Assembly: GCF_039527675.1 (NCBI RefSeq)
Contig: NZ_BAAAKI010000003.1
Span: forward strand, 227,811-291,810
Source: Luteococcus sanguinis
Lineage (GTDB): Bacteria; Actinomycetota; Actinomycetes; Propionibacteriales; Propionibacteriaceae
Direction of reading: 5' to 3'
DNA: 64,000 nt
The notes under the pieces are model-generated. The model saw only the letters and a program-made list of their open reading frames with translations. It did no database searches and had not been told where the DNA came from. Each line of letters begins with the position of its first letter. Position 1 is the first letter of the stretch. A program made the position numbers and the translations under genes. Positions 24,303-36,600 of this stretch are shown here, piece after piece.

Positions 24303-25477
24303 GCGCGGAGTCGGTGCAGCCTCCCTCCGGGGCACTGGTCGGCCCGCTCGAAGTGGGCCCCGTCGCCCACGGCGGCCACTGCGTCGCGCGTCATGACGGA
24401 CGGGTCATCTTCGTCCGCCAGGCCATCCCCGGCGAGACGGTGATGGTGCGGGTCAGCGATGACTCCAAGAAGAACTTCTGGCGTGGTGACGCGGTCGAGG
24501 TCATCGTCCCTTCGCCCGACCGGGTCACCCCACCGTGCCCGATTGCCGGGGTTTGCGGTGGCTGTGACTTCCAGCATGTCAGCGCCGCCAGGCAGCTCGA
24601 GCTCAAGCGCCAGGTCGTCGCCGAACAGTTGCATCGCCTCGCCGACATCGAGTGGACCGGAACGGTCGAACAGGTGGACCCCCTGCGGGGCTGGCGCACC
24701 CGCGCCCGCTACGCCGTCGACCACGGCGAGGGGCGCGCGAGAGTCGGAATGCGGGCCCATCGCTCGCACGAGGTGGTGGAACTGCCCGAGCAGGGCTGCC
24801 TGATCGCCTCTGACCGGGGCCCCTCGCGCAGCGAGCTGGACGAGTTGGCGCAGCGGGCCGGCGATGAGATCCGCGTCGTGGTGCCGGCCAAAGGCGCACC
24901 GCTGGCCCTCGTCGGGGACGAACGGCATTGTGATGACCTGGTCCTGGAGAGCTCTGGTGGCCGCGACTTCCGCGTTCGGGCGGACGGTTTCTGGCAGGTC
25001 CATCCGGCTGCGGCCGCGCTGCTGGTCGACGTCGCCCTGGCCGGACTGCAACCCCGCGAGGGAGAATTCGGGCTCGATCTCTACTGCGGCGTCGGCCTCT
25101 TCGCGGGTGCGATGGCCGACCGCGGGGTGCGGGTGACCGGCGTGGAGTCGGTGCGCTCGGCGATCCGGCTGGCCCGCCAGAACGTCCCCAAGGCCCGATT
25201 CATCGCCTCCCCCCTGGCGAAGGCGCTCAAGCAGCTCGACCGCGCCGACATCGTCGTCCTTGACCCGCCCAGGAATGGGGCGGGGGAGCAGGTGGTGCGC
25301 CACGTGGCCGGTCTCACGCCGCGGGCCATTGCCTACGTTGCCTGCGACCCAGCAGCGCTGGCCCGTGACCTGGCCACCTTTGCAGACGTGGGATACCGGC
25401 ACAGCTCCATCCGGGCCTTCGACCTGTTCCCGATGACCCACCACGTGGAGTGCGTCGCGATCCTCGAGCCCCGCTGA
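24299..25477 (+). CDS. TRAM-domain class I SAM-dependent RNA methyltransferase
   Basis: This 392-residue protein resembles RlmD/TrmA-type 5-methyluridine RNA methyltransferases. The N-terminal TRAM domain covers about residues 10-70. A [4Fe-4S] cysteine set follows in CPIAGVCGGCDFQH. The SAM-binding domain has the motifs GLDLYCGVGLFAG and VLDPPRNGAG, and the catalytic Cys is in AYVACDPAALARD. The GTG start overlaps the permease stop. The exact RNA target (23S rRNA or tRNA) cannot be told. I recall the same permease-methyltransferase pairing in Mycobacterium. Confidence 0.92.
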   Translation: MSAESVQPPSGALVGPLEVGPVAHGGHCVARHDGRVIFVRQAIPGETVMVRVSDDSKKNFWRGDAVEVIVPSPDRVTPPCPIAGVCGGCDFQHVSAARQLELKRQVVAEQLHRLADIEWTGTVEQVDPLRGWRTRARYAVDHGEGRARVGMRAHRSHEVVELPEQGCLIASDRGPSRSELDELAQRAGDEIRVVVPAKGAPLALVGDERHCDDLVLESSGGRDFRVRADGFWQVHPAAAALLVDVALAGLQPREGEFGLDLYCGVGLFAGAMADRGVRVTGVESVRSAIRLARQNVPKARFIASPLAKALKQLDRADIVVLDPPRNGAGEQVVRHVAGLTPRAIAYVACDPAALARDLATFADVGYRHSSIRAFDLFPMTHHVECVAILEPR

Positions 25478-25530
25478 GCCCGGCCACCCCGCCCGCGAGG
25501 AAGGATTGCCGGGGGAGCAGAATGTAGGGC

Positions 25531-25713
25531 GTGTCCAAGCCCACGCCAAAGTGCCCGATCCGTGCCGGAGAGCCCTGCACCCTGTGCCACATGGGCGTCA
25601 CCGGGCCGCAGGACTGCGGCCTCGTCTACCTGGTGATGGGCGACCCGGAACTTCGCGAGCTCTACGACGAGCAGCGTCGTCAGACTTCCGAGGGGCACCC
25701 CAAGGCCTCCTGA
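25531..25713 (+). CDS. Small cysteine-containing protein
   Basis: This is a 60-residue protein starting at a GTG, with a CAGAAT hexamer seven bases upstream that may act as a leaderless -10 box. It contains four cysteines in the segment KCPIRAGEPCTLCHMGVTGPQDC, which could bind a metal, and ends in a charged helix. I recall similar short proteins in other actinobacteria, described only as domains of unknown function. It lies after the TRAM methyltransferase and before aconitase and is not clearly part of either operon. Confidence 0.6.
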   Translation: MSKPTPKCPIRAGEPCTLCHMGVTGPQDCGLVYLVMGDPELRELYDEQRRQTSEGHPKAS

Positions 25714-25859
25714 TCTCGGTTCCGAGGCGGGCATTTACGGCACGATCCGTGCGCCTATTTGCGGACGGGGTGGGCGCGCTGGCAAGGCTGGATGTGGTGT
25801 AGCAGACTGGTGACGAGTTGTCGGCCCGGTCGCCTTCCGTGGTGGCTGTTTCGGTGATA

Positions 25860-25873
25860 TCTTGATGTCAAGA
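25860..25873. promoter_or_regulatory. Perfect 14-bp inverted repeat upstream of acnA
   Basis: TCTTGA and TCAAGA flank a two-base centre (TG), forming a perfect inverted repeat centred about 50 bp before the aconitase start. Its position in the 204-bp intergenic region suggests an operator for a dimeric regulator that controls acnA. I cannot name the regulator with confidence. Confidence 0.55.
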
Positions 25874-25917
25874 CACCTCGGCGGCGATGCCGAGCAGAGC
25901 CCGATCAGGAGTGATGC

Positions 25918-28593
<2,676 letters not shown>

Positions 28594-28627
28594 GCCACCA
28601 GCCTCGGTAGCCGCCCGACAGGGCCCG

Positions 28628-28660
28628 ACAGGGGCCGCACCAATCCGGTGCGGCCCCTGT
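28628..28660 (+). terminator. Rho-independent terminator after acnA
   Basis: A perfect 14-bp stem (ACAGGGGCCGCACC and its complement) encloses the loop AATCC and is followed by TTTC-like bases. It lies 35 bp after the aconitase stop and just before the lipoprotein gene. Confidence 0.85.
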
Positions 28661-28709
28661 TTCATGCCGGCAAGTAGAGTCGTCCCAACGCCGAACTGAG
28701 GAGTGCCGC

Positions 28710-29528
28710 ATGGTTGCCACCCGTCGTCCCGTCCTGGCTCTGCTGCCAGTGCTCGTGCTTGCCCTCGGCGCCTGCGGTGGCACGGACGACGACACTTCGG
28801 CACCCACGTCCTCGAGCGCTTCCGCCTCCAGCGTCCCCGCTTCCACTGCTCCGGCAGCAACCACATCCGGCCAGGCCACCTATCGGGCCACCGAGAAGCC
28901 TTCGGCGTCCACCAATGACGCGAGCACCGCGGCCATCTCCGAGCAGGCCTACACCGACGCCCAACTGGCAGGCCTGCTGAAGGGTGCGACCATCAACGGC
29001 CAGTCCGTGGAGGTCGCCTCGAGCGAGTATCAGACCAAGGCCAAGCAGGGTGCCTATGGCAACCAGCTGGCCGCGAGCCTGGAGCAGGTCACCTACTCCC
29101 CGGCTGCCTGCAAGCAGGCGACGCTGGCGGCAGCGCACCTGCTGCCCGACTCGGGTGGCGTGAGTCTGGCCGGCACGGACGACTACCTGGTGCTGCTGCG
29201 CACCTTTGGGTCCAGCGACCAGGCCGAGCAGCTGGTCGCCGCCAACCGCGCCGCTGCGGTCGCGTGCGCCAGCTACAGCGCCGAGATCAATGGCTCGACG
29301 ATGAAGGGCACTGCCAAGGTCATCGAGGTCAGTGCAGCCAGCTCGGGTGTCGAGGTGGGGCAGGTCGCCAGTGCCACCACCGACTCCAAGACCTCCTCGA
29401 CCGTCACCGCACTGGGCACTGTGGGCAATGTCGGCATCCAGATCACCGACATGGGCGGCACCGCCACGGCAGAACAGCTGTCCACTGCCCTGGAGTCGGT
29501 AGCGAGGACGATCAGCGCAAACCGCTGA
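28710..29528 (+). CDS. Putative lipoprotein of unknown function
   Basis: This 272-residue protein has an N-terminal lipoprotein signal: positive residues, a hydrophobic stretch, and the lipobox LALGAC with the acylated Cys near residue 22. A Ser/Thr/Ala-rich linker follows to about residue 65. The mature domain has paired cysteines (CKQATLAA and VACASYSA) that could form a disulfide outside the cell. It resembles, in general layout, the extracellular sensor-like lipoprotein domains common in actinobacteria, but I cannot place it in a family. Its 3' end overlaps the convergent HIT gene by 17 bp. Confidence 0.8.
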   Translation: MVATRRPVLALLPVLVLALGACGGTDDDTSAPTSSSASASSVPASTAPAATTSGQATYRATEKPSASTNDASTAAISEQAYTDAQLAGLLKGATINGQSVEVASSEYQTKAKQGAYGNQLAASLEQVTYSPAACKQATLAAAHLLPDSGGVSLAGTDDYLVLLRTFGSSDQAEQLVAANRAAAVACASYSAEINGSTMKGTAKVIEVSAASSGVEVGQVASATTDSKTSSTVTALGTVGNVGIQITDMGGTATAEQLSTALESVARTISANR

Positions 29529-29943
29529 GCATCTGTGCGCGCAACCGGTCTGCGTAGTCGGCAGCCTCGGCCTCGTCGGCGTACTTCGTCCGAGGCCAGA
29601 AGAAGCCCCGCAGGCCGTCACCCTTGCTGCGCGGCACCACGTGGACGTGGAGGTGCGGTACCGACTGGCTCACCACATTGTTCATGGCCACGAAGGTGCC
29701 TTCGGCGCCGAGCGCCGGACCCATGGCCGCCGCTATGGTGCGTGCGGTGCTCAGCAGGGGAGTGGTCATGTCGTCCGGCAGGTCCAGCAAGGTGCTGACG
29801 TGCGTGCGCGGGCAGAGCAGGACGTGCCCCTTGAACACCGGACGTATGTCGAGGAAGGCCACCAGCAGCTCGTCGCTGTGGACGACGTGCGCAGGCTCCT
29901 CGCCGGCGGCGATCCGGCAGAACAGGTCCTGGTTCTGGCTCAT
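29512..29943 (-). CDS. HIT family protein
   Basis: This 143-residue protein has the histidine triad HLHVHVVPR near residue 105, preceded by the conserved FLDIRPVFKGHVLLCPRTHV segment. HIT proteins hydrolyse dinucleoside polyphosphates or nucleotide-phosphoramidates through the central His. The start is the Met at 29943 (MSQNQDLF); a CACACT hexamer six bases upstream on this strand may be a leaderless -10. A longer reading upstream is not plausible. It converges with, and overlaps, the lipoprotein gene. Confidence 0.88.
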   Translation of the reverse strand: MSQNQDLFCRIAAGEEPAHVVHSDELLVAFLDIRPVFKGHVLLCPRTHVSTLLDLPDDMTTPLLSTARTIAAAMGPALGAEGTFVAMNNVVSQSVPHLHVHVVPRSKGDGLRGFFWPRTKYADEAEAADYADRLRAQMLSGLR

Positions 29944-30042
29944 GTGGGCAGTGTGCCGCATTCGAACGCCGGGGCGGACCGTCGCCCCAGAACTGTCGGA
30001 GGGCGCTGCGATGGTCTGGGTGTCGGTGCTTGGAAGGACCTC

Positions 30043-30089
30043 TTGCCGGGGCATCTGCATCGACCTATAATCGAACTGAAATAATTCGA
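30043..30089 (+). promoter_or_regulatory. Strong sigma-70-type promoter with inverted repeat
   Basis: TTGCCG at 30043-30048 and a consensus TATAAT at 30066-30071 are separated by exactly 17 bp, which is unusually good for this GC-rich genome. Overlapping the -10 and the expected start is an inverted repeat, TCGAA at 30071-30075 and TTCGA at 30085-30089. A regulator bound there would block the promoter. The spacing does not match a LexA box. Confidence 0.7.
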
Positions 30090-30099
30090 GGAGGGTGCT

Positions 30100-30585
30100 A
30101 TGGCGGCGGTGGCCTTCAAGCAGCACGGACGCGCGAACGGTCAGCAACAGTTCCATGCCGGGGGAGGGCTCAGGTCGGCACTGAGCAACTCCCTCCAGGG
30201 TGGCGGTGCGCCCAGCGATGCGATCTATACCCCGCCCGGCTGGCCCGAGGAGGTGTTGCCGGCCGGTGCCAGCGACTGGGAGCAGTCCGCGGTTGCCTGG
30301 TTGCTCGACCAGTGCCCGGCCGACTACCGGGCCTACCCGGTGTTGCGGAACCATCCGGTGGTGCTGGCCCGCTATGCAGCGGAGTTCGTGGAGGGCCAGA
30401 TCCGGTCCTCGCGGGAGGCGCTCGCCACCACTCGGGCGAGCCTGTCCGACTTTGTCGACCATGATGTGCTCGACCGGGCCACGGAGGTGGTCCAGGCCGA
30501 GGGGGCTCGCTTGGTCCGGGTGCGCCGGGCCGTGATGCTGGTGGAGGAGTCCTTGCGTGGACGGGTCTTCCTGCGTCGCCTGTGA
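30100..30585 (+). CDS. Hypothetical protein with strong promoter
   Basis: This 161-residue protein has a good ribosome-binding site (GAGGAGGG) and a near-consensus promoter. The first 60 residues are Gly/Pro/Ala-rich and probably flexible. From about residue 62 it is helical (SDWEQSAVAWLLDQCPADYRAYPVLRNHP is the start of the region) with a long amphipathic stretch ending in arginine-rich segments. No membrane segment or signal peptide is seen, and I do not recognise the family. It lies between the HIT gene and dxs on the plus strand. Confidence 0.7.
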   Translation: MAAVAFKQHGRANGQQQFHAGGGLRSALSNSLQGGGAPSDAIYTPPGWPEEVLPAGASDWEQSAVAWLLDQCPADYRAYPVLRNHPVVLARYAAEFVEGQIRSSREALATTRASLSDFVDHDVLDRATEVVQAEGARLVRVRRAVMLVEESLRGRVFLRRL

Positions 30586-30676
30586 GTGCGGGACGGGTGA
30601 CTGTGGACACCCGTGGGGCCGGAGCCCCCCGCGAGGTTGGGGCGACTGTGAGGTTTGCCGCACTACGATATCCCTC

Positions 30677-32605
30677 ATGACCCTTTCGGACGGGAGCACC
30701 CTGCTGGGCTCGATCAAGCAGCCCAGTGACCTACGTGGTCTGTCGCGCGCCGAGCTGGAACAGCTGGCCGACGAGATCCGGCGTTTCCTGATCACGAATG
30801 TCTCTCGCACCGGCGGACACCTCGGCCCGAACCTCGGCGTGGTGGAGCTCACGATCGCGCTGCATCGGGTCTTCGACTCTCCGACCGACCCGATCGTCTT
30901 CGACACCGGCCACCAGAGCTATGTGCACAAGATCCTGACGGGACGGGCCGACGCCTTCGACGGCCTACGTCAGCGAGACGGTCTGTCGGGCTACCCATCA
31001 CGCGCCGAGTCGGAGCACGACTGGGTCGAGAACTCGCACGCGTCCACTTCGCTGAGCTGGGGTGAGGGCCTGGCGAAGGCCTTCCGGCTGAAGGGGGAGC
31101 GCCGCACGGTCGTCGTCTTCGTCGGCGACGGTGCCCTGACCGGTGGCATGTCGTGGGAGGCCCTGAACAACATCGCGGTCCAGGAGGACCTGCGGATGGT
31201 GATCGTCGTCAACGACAACGGGCGCTCCTACACGCCAACCGTCGGTGGTCTGGCCACGCACCTGGCTGCGCTGCGCACCGATCGTCGCTACGAGCAGATC
31301 CTCGACGTCGCGAAGCGACAGATCAACAAGACCCCGCTGCTCGGACGCGGCGCCTACGACGTCCTGCATGGAATGAAGGCAGGCTTGAAGGATGTCCTGG
31401 CCCCCCAGGGCCTGTTCGCTGACCTTGGCCTCAAGTACGTCGGCCCGATCGACGGCCATGACCTGGGCGCTGTGGAGCGTGCGCTGGAGTCGGCCAAGAA
31501 CTTCGGCGGGCCGGTGATCGTCCACGCCCTGACCCGCAAGGGACGCGGTTTCGAGGCGGCCGAGAAGCACGAGGAGGACCGTTTCCACGCGGTCGTTCCC
31601 ATCAACGAGTTCACCGGCGAGCCGCTGTCCGCGCAGCTGCAGAGCACCTGGACCGACGCCTTTGGCGACGAGATGATCCGGATAGGCACCGAGCATCCCG
31701 AGGTGGTCGCTGTCACGGCCGCCATGCTGCACCCGGTCGGCCTGGCCCGCTTCGCGAATGTCTTCCCCGACCGCGTGTTTGACGTCGGCATCGCAGAACA
31801 GCACGCGGTCACCTCCTGCGCTGGCCTGTCCGCCGGTGGTCTGCACCCTGTCTTCGCCGTCTACTCGACCTTCCTGAACCGCGCCTTCGACCAGGTGTTG
31901 ATGGATGTGGCGCTGCATCGTCAGGGGGTCACCTTCGCCCTCGACCGTTCTGGGGTCACGGGCCCGGACGGTGCCAGCCACAACGGCATGTGGGATGTCT
32001 CGATGCTGGGTCTGGTGCCGGGGCTGCGGCTCGCCTCGCCCCGGGACCGGCAGCGCCTCGCCGAAGCACTCGACGTCGCCGTCACCGTTCACGACGCCCC
32101 AACCGTGGTGCGCTACTCCAAGGAGAAGCTGCCCGACCCGATCGCGGCAGTCCGCACCCAGGACGGGCTCGACCTGCTCCGGGTCGCCGAGCGTCCCGAG
32201 GTGCTCGTGGTCGGCTATGGGCAGTTCATGGGCCTGGCCCTCGACGTGGCCGAACGGCTCCATCAGCAAGGCATCGACGCGAATGTCGTGGACCCGGTCT
32301 GGACGCTACCGGTCAGCGACGCCTTGGTCGAGATGGCCAGCCGGCACGCACTCGTGGTCACCATCGAGGACTCGATGGTCGTCGGCGGGGCGGGTTCCCA
32401 TCTGGCCGAGGCGCTCGCGAAAGCCAGGGTGGGCGTGCCGGTGCACCACTTCGGCATCCCGCAGGAGTTCCTGCCCCATGCCTCGCGCGGCCAGCTGCTG
32501 GAGAGCCTGGGGCTCACCGGCCAGGCGATCGCCCGGGATGTGATCGGGCAATGGGAGGACTCCCGGTCACCGCGGGACGTGCAGCAGTCGGTCAACATGC
32601 GTTGA
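30677..32605 (+). CDS. dxs: 1-deoxy-D-xylulose-5-phosphate synthase
   Basis: This 642-residue thiamine-diphosphate enzyme condenses pyruvate with glyceraldehyde 3-phosphate, the first step of the MEP isoprenoid route. The ThDP-binding motif GDGALTGGMSWEALNN, the HQSYVHKILTGR segment with a catalytic His, the central DVGIAEQHAVT motif carrying the catalytic Glu, and the C-terminal transketolase-like domain are all present. A TACGAT hexamer seven bases before the ATG suggests a leaderless transcript. As I recall, Mycobacterium also has dxs near rnd and hemE, as seen here. Confidence 0.96.
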   Translation: MTLSDGSTLLGSIKQPSDLRGLSRAELEQLADEIRRFLITNVSRTGGHLGPNLGVVELTIALHRVFDSPTDPIVFDTGHQSYVHKILTGRADAFDGLRQRDGLSGYPSRAESEHDWVENSHASTSLSWGEGLAKAFRLKGERRTVVVFVGDGALTGGMSWEALNNIAVQEDLRMVIVVNDNGRSYTPTVGGLATHLAALRTDRRYEQILDVAKRQINKTPLLGRGAYDVLHGMKAGLKDVLAPQGLFADLGLKYVGPIDGHDLGAVERALESAKNFGGPVIVHALTRKGRGFEAAEKHEEDRFHAVVPINEFTGEPLSAQLQSTWTDAFGDEMIRIGTEHPEVVAVTAAMLHPVGLARFANVFPDRVFDVGIAEQHAVTSCAGLSAGGLHPVFAVYSTFLNRAFDQVLMDVALHRQGVTFALDRSGVTGPDGASHNGMWDVSMLGLVPGLRLASPRDRQRLAEALDVAVTVHDAPTVVRYSKEKLPDPIAAVRTQDGLDLLRVAERPEVLVVGYGQFMGLALDVAERLHQQGIDANVVDPVWTLPVSDALVEMASRHALVVTIEDSMVVGGAGSHLAEALAKARVGVPVHHFGIPQEFLPHASRGQLLESLGLTGQAIARDVIGQWEDSRSPRDVQQSVNMR

Positions 32606-32637
32606 CGTCCATTGCACGAGGGGTTGACGTCCATTGC
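32601..32637. repeat. Direct repeat at the end of dxs
   Basis: The 15-base sequence GTTGACGTCCATTGC occurs at 32601-32615, overlapping the dxs stop codon, and again at 32623-32637. The 144-bp gap to the hydrolase gene also contains a 24-codon reading frame (32658-32732) with no sign of being a gene. Confidence 0.8.
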
Positions 32638-32749
32638 GCCGCACCGGGATTGTCGGCATGGACGCCATCGTGTGGGCCGCTGCAGAGCGGGAACTGCTCG
32701 CCGGCGTCGCCAATGTCCTGCGCCCCCAATAGGGGAGCTTTTCGAGGGT

Positions 32750-33610
32750 TCAATCGGCACATCCTGAGTGGTGGGCGTCATCGGCGCCAGCGATCCCACC
32801 GACTGCTGACACCACCGCGTCCGGACGATCCAGCATCATGAGGTGACGCGACCCCTCCACGACCAGCTGGCGCCCGTTCAGCAACCGACACAGGCGTGCC
32901 TGGTCGGCGACCGCGCCGCCTGCCGAGGCATCAGCGGCCGACAGCACCGACACCGGCAGGCCCGGCAGCGGACGCTCTGCCCGCAGCTCCTGCAGGTCCC
33001 AAGCCTGACGCTCGTACCCGAGCGACTCGGCCGTGGCCATCTCCCACGAGTCTGCATCCCGATAGATGGCATCCAATCGTCCGCGGCTCAGACGCGACCA
33101 CTCGCGGTACGACTGCAGGAAGGTGCCGAACCGCCAGCCCAGGGCCAGGGGACGTCCGAACCCGGATCGCGCCAGCACCCCCATGCCCCGTGCCCAGCCC
33201 AGGGAGGACTTCCCAGGGTCTGCCGCGTACCACTCGACGGACGGGTCGACGAGCACCAAAGCGGCCACCAGGTCGGGACGGGTGCGGGCGACCGCCTCCG
33301 CGTGGAAGGCCGCCATCGAGTGCGCCACAAGCACGGCCGGACCATCGCCGTGGCCCTCCAGCAGCTCGGTGAGGGTCGCCACCTCCTCGTCCAACCGGGG
33401 CAGGTGCCCCGGCCAGCGCGTGCCTCCCAAGCCCGGACGGTCGAAGGCCAGCACCTGGCGACCGTCCAGCCCAGCCGCGACATCGGCCCAGAATTCCATG
33501 GCCAGGCCGCACCCGGCCATCAGGACTACCGTCGGCCCCTGGCCCTCGCGCAGGCGCCAGTGCACTTCTCGTCCGCTGAAGCGGGAGACCTGCCCTGTGG
33601 GTTCGACCAC
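32750..33610 (-). CDS. Alpha/beta hydrolase
   Basis: This 286-residue protein has the alpha/beta hydrolase fold: an oxyanion segment VVLMAGCGLAMEFW, the strand VLAFDRPGLGGTRW, the nucleophile elbow LVAHSMAAFHAE, and a late His in GSRHLMMLD. The nucleophile motif reads A-H-S-M-A instead of the usual G-x-S-x-G, so small residues replace both glycines. It starts with a GTG one base after the LysX stop and has an AGGAG ribosome-binding site, so it is co-transcribed with lysX. The substrate is unknown; a lipid ester would fit its neighbour but is not proven. Confidence 0.85.
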   Translation of the reverse strand: MVEPTGQVSRFSGREVHWRLREGQGPTVVLMAGCGLAMEFWADVAAGLDGRQVLAFDRPGLGGTRWPGHLPRLDEEVATLTELLEGHGDGPAVLVAHSMAAFHAEAVARTRPDLVAALVLVDPSVEWYAADPGKSSLGWARGMGVLARSGFGRPLALGWRFGTFLQSYREWSRLSRGRLDAIYRDADSWEMATAESLGYERQAWDLQELRAERPLPGLPVSVLSAADASAGGAVADQARLCRLLNGRQLVVEGSRHLMMLDRPDAVVSAVGGIAGADDAHHSGCAD

Positions 33611-33611
33611 C

Positions 33612-36600
33612 TCAGCTCCTCGGCCTGACCAGAGGGAACGCGATCGACTCCCGAATGCTCGCGCCGGTCATCAGCATCGCGAGCCGGTCGAGGCCGATGC
33701 CCAGACCGCCGGTCGGTGCCATGCCGTACTCGAGTGCGGTGAGGAAGTCCTCATCCAGCTCCATCGCCTCCGGGTCACCACCAGCCGCCTGCAGCGACTG
33801 CTGGGTCAATCGCTCTCGCTGCACCACCGGATCGACCAGTTCGGAGTAGGCCGTGCCCAGTTCGGAGCCGAACATGACCAGGTCCCAGCGCTCGGCCAAG
33901 CGCGGGTCGTCCCGGTGCGGACGGGTGAGCGGCGAGCTCTCGGCCGGGAAGTCGCAGTAGAACGTCGGGGCCATGGTCTGCTTCTCACAGAAGTGGTCGT
34001 AGAGCTCGTCCAGCACGGCGCCCCGGGTCCAGCGCGGATCGACCTCCCCGCCGACCTGGCGAACCAGGCCGGCCAGCTGCTCGCGCGGGGTGTCGGGCGT
34101 CAGCTCGACGCCGGAGGCCTGTGATACCGCCTCGTGCACGCTGACCCATCGCCATGGTTCGGCGAGGTCGACCTCGTGCTCGACGCCGTGTGGGTCTCGT
34201 CCCCGGACGATCGTCCCGCCGGTGGCCGCCACCGCCGCGTCACGCACCAGCTGTTCGGTGAGCACCCTCATCGACTGGTAGTCGCCATTGGCCTGGTAGG
34301 CCTCCAGGACGGTGAACTCCGGGTTGTGGGTGGCATCGGCACCCTCGTTGCGGAAGTTGCGCCCGATCTCGAAGATGCGGTCGAGCCCACCCACCATCAA
34401 CCGTTTCAGGTAGAGCTCCGGCGCGATGCGCAGGTAGAGGTCGAGGTCGTAGGCATTGATGTGGGTACGGAAGGGACGGGCGTTCGCGCCGCCATGGATG
34501 GTCTGCAGGATCGGGGTCTCGACTTCCAGGAAGTCCCGCCCCAGGAGCGTTTGCCGCACCGACTGGATCGTCCTCGACCGCGCGGCGAGACGGTCGCGGG
34601 AAGCACGGTTCATCACCAGGTCGAGGTGCCGGTTCCTGACAAGCAGCTCCGGGTCGGCCAGGCCACGGTGTTTGTCGGGCAGGGGTCTCAGGCACTTGCT
34701 CGTGAGCTGCCAGGCCTGCGCCAGCAAGCTGGGCGACCCATTGCGCGAGGCGCCCGTCGTCCCCGTGAACGAGAAGTGGTCACCCAGGTCGACCGCGCGG
34801 CTGAACCGCCGCAGTTCCTCCCGTCCGAGGCTGGCCTGGTCGAGCAGCACCTGCGCCTGGCCGCTCCAGTCCTGCACGCGGGCGAACACGACACCGCCGT
34901 GGTCGCTGACCGCCATCACCCGTCCGCCAACGGTCATGGCCCGGCCGGGGGCTCCCGCCACGTCGGCGCAGTGGGCATCGACCCCTGTGTGCACGGGATA
35001 GGCCTGTGCTCCCGAGGCGATGATCTCGGCTCGCTCGTCGAACCGGCGCCGCACCTGCTCGGGCAGCCGTCGCGCTGCGACCTCGGTCCCGGGACGAGTG
35101 AGGAAGGCAACCACCCTCGGGTCGTCGGTTGCAACGAGCTGCTGCTGCGGCACCGGCAGGGGGTCGAGCCAATGCGGCACATCAAGGAAGCCCTCGGCCA
35201 CACCCATCGCCGCCCCGACCGGCCCGAGATCGGCCGCTTCCTCGTAGGCGAGGAAACGAGGCGACCACTGCGGCGCGTACTTCACGTTGGAGCGGTACAG
35301 CTGCTCGATCTGGAACCACCGGCTGAAGAGCATCAGGGTACGACGCTGCAGCCGCCGCACCCTGCTCGCCCCGACCCGTTCCCCCTCCTCGATCGTCGAG
35401 CGGAAGACGGCGAAGTTCAGCGAGACCCGACGGATCCCGAATTCGCGACCGGCCGTCATCAGGCCGGTGACCATCAGCTCGGTCACGCCGTTGTCGGCCT
35501 CGGGGTTGCGCCTCATCACGTCCAGGCTCAGGCCGTCGCGGCCCCACGGGACGAAGGACAACAACCCCGCGACCCGCGCATCCTCCCGGTCGCCGAGGTG
35601 GTCGTCCGGGAACAAGGCCTCGACCAGCAGGCAGTTGCCGTCGAGGGGGTCCCCCAGCCGGTTGAGTGCCATGGAGAAGCCGCGGTCGTCGCCGTCGCGC
35701 CACCGGTCGGCCAGGCCGATCAGCCGTTGCAGTTCGGCGGCCCCAATGTCGCGGTGACGGCGCACCCGCGTCTGGTAGCCGGCCCTGGTCAGCCGCTCGA
35801 CGGTCTGGCGCACCGCCTTGAGCTCATGACCGGCCAGGTCGAAGCGGTCGGGCCGCAGGATGGCCTCGTCCCCCACCCTGATGACCCGAAGACCCGCCCG
35901 GTCCCAGGCGACGGCGCCGTCCTCGGAGGCGCCCACCACGGCGGGCGTCCACCCGTAGTGGCGCACCATCTCGAGCCAGCTGGCCAGCGCGGCGGGCCAG
36001 TGCTCCCGGCGGCCCAGCGGGTCCCCAGAGGCCAGGCACACGCCACCTTGCACCCGGTAGGCGACCCCCGCCTGCCCGGTGGCCGAGAAGCGGGTCTGCT
36101 TGTCGCGTCTGGTGTTGAAGTAGCCGAGCGAGTCATCCGGGTTCTCATCCAGCAGCGCGCGCACGTGCAGCTCGTGATCGAGCGGCAGGTTCGCCCGCTG
36201 GCGCTGGGAGCGCAGCAGCACGAGCAATGCTCCGAGCATCGTCAGCGCGAACAGCGATCCCACGAAGAGCTGGACCCATTCGGGAACCATCCGCGGTCGC
36301 GAGGCCGCCGAGCCGAACACCAGGTGGTCGAGGATGCTCAACAGCCGGTTGCGCGGACCTCCTTCGTGTCCGGTGAGCCACCCCAGCAGAAGGCCGGTGG
36401 CCACCGAGGTGGTGAGTCCGACGGCCAGGGTCGCGAGGGCGTAGCGCATGTTGCCCGGGGTCAGGCGGGCTGCGAACGAGCGGCGCGCGACCACGAGCCC
36501 AACGATCAACAGCGCCACCGACAAGGAGTTGAACAGGTACGAGAGCATCGCCTGCTCGAGCGGCTCGTCCAGGCTGTGGCCCTGCCACCACTCGCGGGCC

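Noticed and set aside
30071..30089. TCGAA...TTCGA as a LexA (SOS) box
   Set aside because: The actinobacterial SOS box needs TCGAAC and GTTCGA four bases apart; here the centre is longer and the half-sites are incomplete.
32658..32732. A 24-codon gene after dxs
   Set aside because: It has no ribosome-binding site, no recognisable motif and no coding signal beyond the base composition.
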